From: Spongiicolonus versatilis
GTDB lineage: Bacteria > Pseudomonadota > Gammaproteobacteria > Arenicellales > Spongiicolonaceae
Length of the DNA: 10,107 nt
Reading direction: 5' to 3'
Assembly: GCA_028286165.1 (NCBI GenBank)
Contig: JAPYMU010000088.1
Location: 1 to 10,107, forward strand
Under the pieces are notes generated by a model. That model searched no databases. It was not told the origin of the DNA and saw nothing but the letters and a program-made list of their open reading frames with translations. A program made the position numbers and the translations under genes. Shown here piece by piece: positions 1 through 6,751 of the stretch (positions are counted from its first letter, which is position 1; the number at the start of each line of letters is the position of its first letter).

Positions 1-94
1 CATAAAATTTGTCAACGAACGCGACTTTAATTAGCAGCCTCTTTTTTGTCAATCGCCCCCACCCTCACCGCCGTCCTGTATTATCATTAAACCG
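1..94. promoter_or_regulatory. AT-rich upstream region with putative divergent promoter
   Basis: This is the only sizeable non-coding stretch and it is clearly richer in A and T than the rest. On the - strand there are two perfect TTGACA hexamers, at 52-47 and 15-10 (both inside a direct repeat of TTTGTCAA, at 8-15 and 45-52). The one at 52-47 is followed after 17 bases by TAAAGT (29-24), a 4/6 match to the -10 box. The - strand then reads ATG at 3-1, so a gene running leftward may start exactly at the edge. On the + strand, TATTAT (79-84) resembles a -10 box for the AsmA-family gene but lacks a -35 at the right distance. Promoter calls are inference from motif spacing only. Confidence 0.35.
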
Positions 95-3000
95 ATGTTT
101 CGCCTCTTTAAATGGCTGCTTTTTATCGCCGCCCTGCCGCTGCTGGCCCTGGCGGCGGTGGCGGCGGTGCTGGAGTTTTCCGATGACCGGTGGGCCAAGC
201 AACTGCTCGCCGATGCGGTGCGGCATCAGAGCGGGGCGGAACTTGCCATTGACGGCGATTTGTCGCTGTCGCTGTCGCTGTCGCCGGCTCTGCGCGCCGA
301 GAACGTGCGGTTGCGCGATGCGCGCGGTTTGTTTGCGTTTCGTGCCGGCGATTTGGCGGTGGGCGCCGAGTTGCGGCCGCTTTTTTCCGGCGCCGGCGTT
401 GTTTTTTTTCTCGACGCCGCCGCGCCTGAGTTGCGTACCGCGCTTGCGCCGGCAGTTGCCGCCGCCGCCTCTGCATCGGGGACGCAGCGCGGGTGGCCGG
501 TGCCGCTGGACAAGATCCGGGCGCGCGACGGCACGCTCATCGTCACCGTCGGCGGCCGCGAAAGAACCGTGCACCTCGGCAGCGTGCGCATCGTGCCGGC
601 GGCCGAGGGCGGTGCGATGAAAGTGACCGCCCTCGGCAATGTCGGCAGCGCGGCGCTGACGGTGCGCGGCACGGTACCGGACCGCGCCCGTCTCAATGCC
701 GGCGGCGGGCGCGTCAACCTCACCGCCAGCCTCGGCGGCACCCGGCTCACCATCACCGGCGCCACCGGTGACCCGCAAACATTGCACGGCCTCGCCCTCA
801 AAACCGAACTCAGCAACCTGTCCCTCGGCGCGGCTTTGTCCCTGGCCGGGGCGCCGGCGTGGATTCGCGGCGTGCATGAAGAGGAGCACCGCAAAAGCGC
901 GCGCGCCGACATCGCCTTCACCGTAAACGGCGCGCAAAATGAATTGCATGTGGATGATGTGACGGTGGATTCCGACTCCGGCCTGCTCACGTTGAAAGTG
1001 CGCGGCGCGGCGAAAAATCTTCTCAGCGAAAGGCGGGTGGAGCTCAGCGCGGAACTCGCGGTGCCCAGCGTGGCCGAATTTTTTCTCGGCGACAAGGAAA
1101 CCGCCCCGGCCGACGGCGCGCTCAGCGCAAGCGCGGCCTTCACCGGCGGCCGCGGCGTCTACACCGTGAAATTGGAACGCGCGACCGTGCGCGGCGGCAT
1201 CGGTGAAGTTTCGGCAAGCGGCGAGATGCGCGATGTGTGGACCGGCGGCGGGTGGAGCGGCGGCGCATCGGATTTTTCCCTGCGCGCCGAATTCCCGGAC
1301 ATTGCGCCGGTGGGCGCGTTGTTCGGCGCGCGGCTGCCGGCCGGGCCGTTTTCCGGCGAAGCCGTGCTGCGCGAAAGGGGGCCGCTGTCGTCTCTGGAAA
1401 ACATTCGCGCAAATTTGCGCAGTGAATATTTCAGCGGCGAGTTGCGCGGCCGGGTCCGCGACCTGGTCACCTGGTCCGGCGTGGACTTTGCGCTGGACGC
1501 CGGCTTGTCCACCGACCGCGGCAGCGCGCTTGAAAAACTGCTGCCCGGCTTTGTCCCCCGCGTCGGAAAATTTTCCCTGCATGCAAAACTCACCAGCGAC
1601 GGCGATGCCGAGGGCGCGCCGTTGCGCCTGCATGCCGAGGCGGTGACCGCGGACAGAAAAAACACCGCGTCCATGGACGGCGTCATCGGCGATTTGCGCA
1701 GCCTGCGCGGCCTCAGCCTCAGCGTCAATAGCAGGCTGGCGCGGGTCGGGAAAATTCCGGTGTGGCCGGCCTACTGGCCGGCGGTTAAAACCGTCCGCGC
1801 CTCGGGAATTTTGTTCGGCGGCGGCGCCGGCCTCGCCATGCGCGAGGTGGATGTGCGGCTGGACGGCGCCGGTTTCCGCGCCCGCGCCCGCGGGACGGTG
1901 AACGCGCTGGTCACGGCGTCGCCCGAGTTAAATCTCAACCTGCAACTCAGCGCCGACCACCTGACCACGTTGCCGCTGCCGCAGGCCAGAATCCTGCCGA
2001 AGATGGGGCCGTTTACCCTCGGCGGCCGGCTGATGCTGAACGATGACGGCGCGCCGGCGCTGCTCGGCATCAAGGCGGACGCCGGCAAAGGCCGGCATGT
2101 GCTGCGCATCAGCGGCGATGTGCGGCGGATTGCAAACCCGACATTGTTTGATCTGCGCGCCGAGGGCGGCCTGCCGAACATGAACAGTCTTGCGCGGTAC
2201 GAAATGCTGCGCCCGTTCACCGGCCATGCCGCGCGGCTGCGGCTGCAGATGGAAAAAATGCCGGGCGTTTTTCGCATCAAAGACAGCGTCCTGTCCTTTG
2301 ACAAAAACCAAGTGCGCGGCGACCTCACCCTGCGCCAGCCGCAAAAAAGAAACGCCAAAAGTTTGCTCAGCGGGCGGCTGCGCATCCGCGAGTTGAACAG
2401 CGCATCGTGGAGCCGCGGCGGTGACGACGGCAAAACTTTTTTCCCGCGCCGCGCCATTCCGTGGGAGAACCTGCGGCGCAACGACCTGGACCTGGCGGTG
2501 GAGGTGGACAAACTGGTGCTGCGCGACGTGGTGTTTGACCGCGCGCGCACCCGCCTCCGCAGCCGCGGCGCAAAAATTGACATGGCGCCAATCCGCGCCG
2601 CCATCGGCGGCAAGGCGGTCAGCGCCGAAGTGCACGCCGACTTCGACCGCGGCCGGCGGGCGCCGCCGCTGGTCAAACTGCGGGCCACCGCGGCGGGCAT
2701 TCAATCCAGCAGCATCAACGGCGGCGCCGGCACTGCGGAAAACCCGGACAGCAAAACCGACTTTGACTTGCGCATCAGCGGCCGCGGGCGCTCGATCGCC
2801 GGCATCGCCGCCCGCGCCAGCGGCCGGTTTTATTTCGGCGTCACCGACGCGCGCGTGGCCACCGGCCTGCTGCACCTGTTCGGCGCCGACATCCTCACCC
2901 AAATCGCCGACCTGGTCATCCCGGTTAAACGCCGCCGCTCCAATGTGGAGTGCGCGGTGATGCGCTTTGACATCAGCAGCGGCGTGGCGCGCGCCGACAA

Positions 3001-3337
3001 AAGCATCGCCATGCGCACCGACCGCGTCACCATCAGCGGCGACGGCGAAGTGAACCTCCGCGACGAAACCCTGGACATCCGCGTCAAAACCAAAGCCCAC
3101 ACCGGCTTCGGCCTCAGCACCGGCCTGGCCACCAACTTAATTAAAATCGGCGGCACCATCCTCGGCCCGCGCCTGGTGACCAGCCCCAAAAACCTGCTCA
3201 GCACCACCGCCAACCTCGGCGTCGCCGTGGTCACCAGCGGCTGGTCGCTGATTAGCCAGGGCCTGTGGAACCGCCTGTCCACCGACCGCGACTTGTGCAA
3301 GGAAGTGCTGGCCTACCGCCGGGGACTCGGCGAATAG
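95..3337 (+). CDS. AsmA-family inner-membrane-anchored protein
   Basis: The 1080-residue product is a large envelope protein. A short charged N-terminus is followed by one hydrophobic segment (about residues 4-28), which should anchor it in the inner membrane with the rest in the periplasm. Residues about 30-75 carry the AsmA-type opening, with the pattern DGDLSLSLSLSPALRAENVRL written here in parts: DGDLSLSLS, then ALRAENV. The long middle is rich in short beta-type repeats. Residues about 890-1040 match the conserved AsmA C-terminal domain (GRFYFGVTDARV, VTISGDGEVNLRDETLDI, then TILGPRLVTSPK). AsmA and its relatives (TamB, YhdP) are linked to outer-membrane assembly and phospholipid transport; the exact role of this member is not shown. 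ATG 95 is chosen because it sits right before the anchor. There is no clear ribosome binding site. A small membrane-protein gene follows after 15 bases. Confidence 0.88.
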   Translation: MFRLFKWLLFIAALPLLALAAVAAVLEFSDDRWAKQLLADAVRHQSGAELAIDGDLSLSLSLSPALRAENVRLRDARGLFAFRAGDLAVGAELRPLFSGAGVVFFLDAAAPELRTALAPAVAAAASASGTQRGWPVPLDKIRARDGTLIVTVGGRERTVHLGSVRIVPAAEGGAMKVTALGNVGSAALTVRGTVPDRARLNAGGGRVNLTASLGGTRLTITGATGDPQTLHGLALKTELSNLSLGAALSLAGAPAWIRGVHEEEHRKSARADIAFTVNGAQNELHVDDVTVDSDSGLLTLKVRGAAKNLLSERRVELSAELAVPSVAEFFLGDKETAPADGALSASAAFTGGRGVYTVKLERATVRGGIGEVSASGEMRDVWTGGGWSGGASDFSLRAEFPDIAPVGALFGARLPAGPFSGEAVLRERGPLSSLENIRANLRSEYFSGELRGRVRDLVTWSGVDFALDAGLSTDRGSALEKLLPGFVPRVGKFSLHAKLTSDGDAEGAPLRLHAEAVTADRKNTASMDGVIGDLRSLRGLSLSVNSRLARVGKIPVWPAYWPAVKTVRASGILFGGGAGLAMREVDVRLDGAGFRARARGTVNALVTASPELNLNLQLSADHLTTLPLPQARILPKMGPFTLGGRLMLNDDGAPALLGIKADAGKGRHVLRISGDVRRIANPTLFDLRAEGGLPNMNSLARYEMLRPFTGHAARLRLQMEKMPGVFRIKDSVLSFDKNQVRGDLTLRQPQKRNAKSLLSGRLRIRELNSASWSRGGDDGKTFFPRRAIPWENLRRNDLDLAVEVDKLVLRDVVFDRARTRLRSRGAKIDMAPIRAAIGGKAVSAEVHADFDRGRRAPPLVKLRATAAGIQSSSINGGAGTAENPDSKTDFDLRISGRGRSIAGIAARASGRFYFGVTDARVATGLLHLFGADILTQIADLVIPVKRRRSNVECAVMRFDISSGVARADKSIAMRTDRVTISGDGEVNLRDETLDIRVKTKAHTGFGLSTGLATNLIKIGGTILGPRLVTSPKNLLSTTANLGVAVVTSGWSLISQGLWNRLSTDRDLCKEVLAYRRGLGE
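261..284 (+). repeat. Four tandem TGTCGC hexamers inside the AsmA-family gene
   Basis: TGTCGC is repeated four times without interruption. It encodes alternating Leu-Ser in the conserved N-terminal part of the AsmA-family protein. The unit length is a multiple of three, so expansion or contraction would keep the frame. Confidence 0.85.
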
Positions 3338-3352
3338 CCGCGCCGGTCCACC

Positions 3353-3655
3353 GTGCCGCTGCGGCAAATTAATTTTCTCCGCTGGTGCCACCTCGGCCTG
3401 GCCCTGGGCGCGGCGCTGGCGGCGCCGTTTGCCGGCGGCGGTTCCCTGGTCTTCGGCACCGTCATCCCGGCGCTGATGCCGGTTTTTTTCTTCACCCTGC
3501 CGCTGGACATCACCATGTGCTGGGTGAAAAAAAACGAGCCCCTCGGCCGGGAAAGTGAACGCCGCTACCGTTTTCTTATCAGCGCCAACTGCATCGCGCT
3601 TTTGATTCTGCTGCTTGCCTGGCTGCCGTTTTTTATGCGCCTGCTGTTGCGGTGA
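3353..3655 (+). CDS. Small hydrophobic membrane protein of unknown function
   Basis: This 100-residue protein begins at GTG 3353, 15 bases after the AsmA-family stop codon, and ends in a GTGA overlap with the endonuclease gene. I do not recognise the family. It has three hydrophobic stretches, about residues 12-26, 30-52 and 76-97, so two or three membrane passes are expected. The loop between the second and third (residues 57-74) is strongly charged (WVKKNEPLGRESERRYRF) and probably cytoplasmic. A Pro-Leu-Asp-Ile-Thr-Met-Cys stretch lies at residues 50-56. An A8 tract at 3527-3534 encodes the Lys-Lys-Asn in the loop. No catalytic motif is visible. Tight packing between two envelope/periplasm genes suggests co-expression, not a function. 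Reality of the gene is supported by the spacing, the coherent topology and the stop/start overlap. Confidence 0.7.
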   Translation: MPLRQINFLRWCHLGLALGAALAAPFAGGGSLVFGTVIPALMPVFFFTLPLDITMCWVKKNEPLGRESERRYRFLISANCIALLILLLAWLPFFMRLLLR

Positions 3656-4311
3656 CGGCGCGCCTGCGCCGCTGTTTTTTGTGCGCCGCAATTTTTGCCG
3701 GCGCGCCGGTTGCGGCCGCGGCTGACGCCGACTACTTCGCCGTGCGCGCGCTGTTCTGGCAGCGGTTGTACGCCGGCGGCGGCGAGACTTTGTACTGCGG
3801 CGCGCGCTTCACCGGCCCGGCGCGGCGTTTTCAGATGGAGCATGTTTTTGCCATGGCCTGGGCGGCGCGGGCGCTGGACTGCGGCGGGCGCAAAGCCTGC
3901 CGCGAAAAAAGCGCGCGGTTCCGGCGCGTCGCCGGCGACTTGCACAACCTTTACCCGGCCCTGGCCGAGGTCAACCAGGCGCGCGCCGCCATGGCTTTCG
4001 GCATGGTGCCGGGCGAGCGGCGGATTCTTTTCCGCCGCTGCGATTTTGAAGTGGACGCCAAAGCCCGCATCGTGGAACCGCGCCTTGCTGCGCGCGGCAA
4101 AATTGCGCGGGCGGTTTTTTACACCGCCTCGCGTTACGGTTTTCCCATCTTCCCGCGCCACCTGCGGGTTTTGCAACAGTGGAACCGCCGCCACCCGCCC
4201 GATGCCGAGGAACGCCGCCGCAATAATTTAATCGCGCAACTGCAGGGCGCGCGCAATCCGTTCATTGACGACCCGTCCCTTGCCGGGTCGCTGCAGCGGC
4301 GTTTACAATAA
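3652..4311 (+). CDS. endA: Endonuclease I, periplasmic or secreted nonspecific DNase (EndA/Vvn family)
   Basis: This 219-residue protein starts at GTG 3652, overlapping the previous stop codon by 4 bases (GTGA), which suggests coupled translation. Residues 1-24 form a signal peptide (MTARLRRC, hydrophobic core, then VAAAADA), so the enzyme should act in the periplasm or outside. Family hallmarks follow in order: MEHVF (Glu63-His64, with His64 the expected general base), a CGGRKAC segment (Cys77, Cys83, probably a disulfide), GDLHNLYPALAEVN (residues 95-108, with Asn108 the expected metal ligand), RGKIARAVFY (148-157) and QGARNPFID (198-206). The order and spacing match E. coli EndA and Vibrio Vvn, which cut DNA and some RNA non-specifically. 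One oddity is that the proline usual after EHVV is absent (EHVFAMAW). It has four cysteines after the signal peptide, fewer than the eight of Vvn. The family call is firm; the exact substrate is inference. Confidence 0.92.
   Translation: MTARLRRCFLCAAIFAGAPVAAAADADYFAVRALFWQRLYAGGGETLYCGARFTGPARRFQMEHVFAMAWAARALDCGGRKACREKSARFRRVAGDLHNLYPALAEVNQARAAMAFGMVPGERRILFRRCDFEVDAKARIVEPRLAARGKIARAVFYTASRYGFPIFPRHLRVLQQWNRRHPPDAEERRRNNLIAQLQGARNPFIDDPSLAGSLQRRLQ
4269..4290. repeat. Perfect 7-bp inverted repeat at the end of endA
   Basis: CGACCCG (4269-4275) and CGGGTCG (4284-4290) are exact reverse complements separated by 8 bases. The dyad lies in the last codons of endA, 41 bases before the acetyltransferase-cyclase start. 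No T tract follows, so it is not a classic terminator. It could be an mRNA hairpin or a protein-binding dyad, or chance in GC-rich DNA. Confidence 0.4.
4280..4309 (+). promoter_or_regulatory. Possible internal promoter before the acetyltransferase-cyclase gene
   Basis: TTGCCG (4280-4285, 4/6 to the -35 consensus), an 18-base spacer and TACAAT (4304-4309, 5/6 to the -10 consensus) would start transcription near 4316, about 15 bases before ATG 4331. The -35 hexamer falls partly in the loop of the 4269-4290 inverted repeat, which would make that dyad a natural operator position. This is motif inference only. Confidence 0.3.
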
Positions 4312-4330
4312 CTTCACCCTCACCGCCGCC

Positions 4331-6751
4331 ATGCACGTCCGCCCCGCCACCGATGCCGACATGGACGCCGTGTGCGCCATTTACGCCGCCGAGGTGCGGC
4401 ACGGCACGGCAAGTTTTGAACTGCAGCCGCCCGATGCCGAAGCCATGCGCGCGCGCCGCCGCGAACTCACCAAGGCCGGCTACCCGTACCTGGTCGCCGA
4501 GGTGGACGCCGAGGTGGTCGGCTACGCGTACGCCGGCCCGTGGCGCGCCCGCCCGGCGTACCGTTTCACCGTGGAAGATTCGGTGTACACCGCGGCCGCC
4601 ATGCGCCGCCGCGGCGTCGCCGATGCACTGCTCGGCGCGCTCATCCAGGCCGCCGCGCAAAAAAACTTCCGCCGCATGATCGCCATCATCACGCTGGATG
4701 CCGACCGTGACCCGCCGTCGCGCCGCCTGCACCGCAAGCACGGCTTCACCGAAGCCGGCACCCTCAGCCATGTCGGCCGCAAACACGGCCGCAACCTGGA
4801 CACGCTTTTAATGCAGCGCGCACTGGACGCCGATGTGGACGGTGCAACCACCGTTCCCGAACTCCAAACCACCGTCTCCGACGTCGAAACCACCGGCTCC
4901 GGCAGTGCCACCACCGCCGCCGGCCGCCGCGGTAAGTTCCGGCTGTCCATTGCCGCCGCCGCCATCCTCGGACTCGGCGGCCTCACCTCGGTGGCCACCG
5001 GCGTCACCCTGTACCTGGGCCTGTCCACCGCCACCGTCAGCACCCGCGCACTGCTGCTGAGCCAGGTGGACGCCGGCATCGATGACATGGAAGCGCGCAT
5101 CGCCGCGCGGCTGGCGCCGGTGCCGGGGCAGGGCCGGCGCATCGCCGCGCGTGTGATTGGTGACAGCGCCGATGCCGAAGACAATGCCGCCACCGATGCT
5201 TTTGTGCACGGCGCGCTGGCCATCACGCCGTCGGTGTCCGGCATCGCTATGTTTTACCCCGGCGGCGCGGCGCGCATTTACCGCCCCGACCGCTTTGATG
5301 TGCTGCGCGAGGACTGGCGGCAGTGGGGCGACAGCGGGGAATACGCCCGCTGGATCGCCGAAGTGGCCGAACAAAAAACCGCGCAGTGGACCTCGCCGGT
5401 GTGGGCGCAGCGCGACCGCTTTGATGCCGCGGCCGAGCGCACGGTGATTTACACCACGCCGCTGCGGCGCGGCGGTGAATTTGTCGGCGTGATGACGCAA
5501 CTGGTGCCCATCACCGAGTTGTCGCGCGAGTTGTCGCTCATCCGCGAAGACGCCGCATGGCGCGAAGGCGGCGGCGCCAATGTGACGCCGTTTGTGCTGT
5601 ACGGCGATGACCGCGTCCTCGCCCATCCGCTGCTGCGCGAACAATTCGGCGCGCGCGGCGGTGAGGCCGGCGAAAACCCGCTGCCGTTTTTAAGTGAACT
5701 GGGCGACCCGCTGCTCAGCCGCATGGGCGAGGCCGAGGATGAGACTTGGCTCGGCTCATCACAGCGCACCGAAGTGCGCGGCCTGCCCGACGACGACAAC
5801 GTCGACTTCACCCTGTTTCTGCTGCGCCGCCTCAGTGACTACGGCGAGGTGCCGTGGACGGTCGGCTACTACCTGCAACTGGATGCCGACAACCCGTTTG
5901 CCATATTGGCGCGCACCGCCATTGTCAGCAGCGTGGTTTTTCTGCTGGCGGTGCTGGTGGCGGTGTGGGCCGGGCGGCGCATCGCGCGGCCCACCCAGCG
6001 TTTTGCCCGGGCCGCGGCCCAGGTGCAGCGCGGCGAGTTGAAACAGGTGCGGCAATTGCCGCCGAGCCGGGTGCGCGAGTTGGACGATGCCGCGCATGCC
6101 TTCAACGACATGGTGGACGGCCTGCGCGAGCGCGAAGTGATTCGCAACACCCTGGGCCGCTATGTGCCGGAGGCGGTGGCCGCCGATTTAATTCACGGCG
6201 GCGGGCAAATGGAGCCGCGCGCGGCCGAGGCCACGGTGCTGTTCGCCGACGTGGCCGGCTTCACCAACCTGACCGAAACCCTGGGCGCCAAGGGAATCGT
6301 GGAGGTGCTGAACGCCTACTTTTCGGCCATGGCGGCAATTCTGGAACGGCACGGCGGCATCATCACCCAGTTTCAGGGTGACGCTTTGCTGGCCACGTTT
6401 AACGTCCCCATGGCCGACCCGGCCCACGCCGAACACGCGCTCAGCGCGGCCGGGGAAATGATTGCCGCCGCCGATGAAAAAACCTTCGGCGGCCATGCGG
6501 TGGGCAACCGCATCGGCATCGCCACCGGCAACGTGGTGGCCGGGCCGGTGGGCGCCAGCGGGCGCCTGTCGTACACCGTGCACGGCGACGCCGTCAACCT
6601 GGCCGCGCGCCTGGAGCAGATGAACAAGGAGCACGGCACGCGGGTTTTAATTTCCGATGCCACCGCCGCATTGCTTAAACGTGAATTGAAAGCGGTGGGC
6701 GAGATTGCCGTGCGCGGGCAAAGCCGGCCGGTGAAAGTGTGGACGGTTTAG
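4331..6751 (+). CDS. GNAT acetyltransferase fused to a membrane HAMP class III nucleotide cyclase
   Basis: This is one open frame of 806 residues from ATG 4331, which starts 19 bases after endA. An in-frame start at 4265 would overlap endA and add residues unlike GNAT proteins. Residues 1-165 are a phosphinothricin/YncA-type N-acetyltransferase (VRPATDADM, GTASFE, ARPAYRFTVEDSVY, the acetyl-CoA loop RRRGVAD at 92-98, RLHRKHGF, LDTLLMQRAL). A Thr/Ser-rich linker (166-197) leads to a membrane helix (about 204-230), a periplasmic Cache-like region (232-523), a second helix (524-547), HAMP (548-598), a YVPEAVA transducer and the cyclase (628-806). Metal Asp640 and Asp684 and transition-state Asn756 and Arg760 are present; the adenine-selecting Lys is Gln680. 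Both enzymes would be cytoplasmic and the sensor periplasmic. GTG 4835 could start the cyclase alone. The domain calls are firm; the function of the fusion is unknown. Confidence 0.85.
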   Translation: MHVRPATDADMDAVCAIYAAEVRHGTASFELQPPDAEAMRARRRELTKAGYPYLVAEVDAEVVGYAYAGPWRARPAYRFTVEDSVYTAAAMRRRGVADALLGALIQAAAQKNFRRMIAIITLDADRDPPSRRLHRKHGFTEAGTLSHVGRKHGRNLDTLLMQRALDADVDGATTVPELQTTVSDVETTGSGSATTAAGRRGKFRLSIAAAAILGLGGLTSVATGVTLYLGLSTATVSTRALLLSQVDAGIDDMEARIAARLAPVPGQGRRIAARVIGDSADAEDNAATDAFVHGALAITPSVSGIAMFYPGGAARIYRPDRFDVLREDWRQWGDSGEYARWIAEVAEQKTAQWTSPVWAQRDRFDAAAERTVIYTTPLRRGGEFVGVMTQLVPITELSRELSLIREDAAWREGGGANVTPFVLYGDDRVLAHPLLREQFGARGGEAGENPLPFLSELGDPLLSRMGEAEDETWLGSSQRTEVRGLPDDDNVDFTLFLLRRLSDYGEVPWTVGYYLQLDADNPFAILARTAIVSSVVFLLAVLVAVWAGRRIARPTQRFARAAAQVQRGELKQVRQLPPSRVRELDDAAHAFNDMVDGLREREVIRNTLGRYVPEAVAADLIHGGGQMEPRAAEATVLFADVAGFTNLTETLGAKGIVEVLNAYFSAMAAILERHGGIITQFQGDALLATFNVPMADPAHAEHALSAAGEMIAAADEKTFGGHAVGNRIGIATGNVVAGPVGASGRLSYTVHGDAVNLAARLEQMNKEHGTRVLISDATAALLKRELKAVGEIAVRGQSRPVKVWTV

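Noticed and set aside
46..84. + strand promoter TTGTCA (46-51) with TATTAT (79-84)
   Set aside because: The spacer is 27 bases, far too long for a sigma-70-type promoter.
65..1633. Long - strand open frame (522 codons) opposite the AsmA-family gene
   Set aside because: Composition is Ala/Arg/Gly/Gln-rich with no domain; it is an antisense shadow in GC-rich DNA. The AsmA-family frame explains the region.
1928..3100. Second long - strand open frame (390 codons) opposite the AsmA-family gene
   Set aside because: Same antisense shadow pattern, no recognisable motif, and it lies opposite the conserved AsmA C-terminal region.
4265..4330. Upstream in-frame start for the fusion gene at 4265
   Set aside because: It overlaps endA by 47 bases, and the added 22 residues are not GNAT-like; ATG 4331 begins exactly at the family's usual N-terminus.
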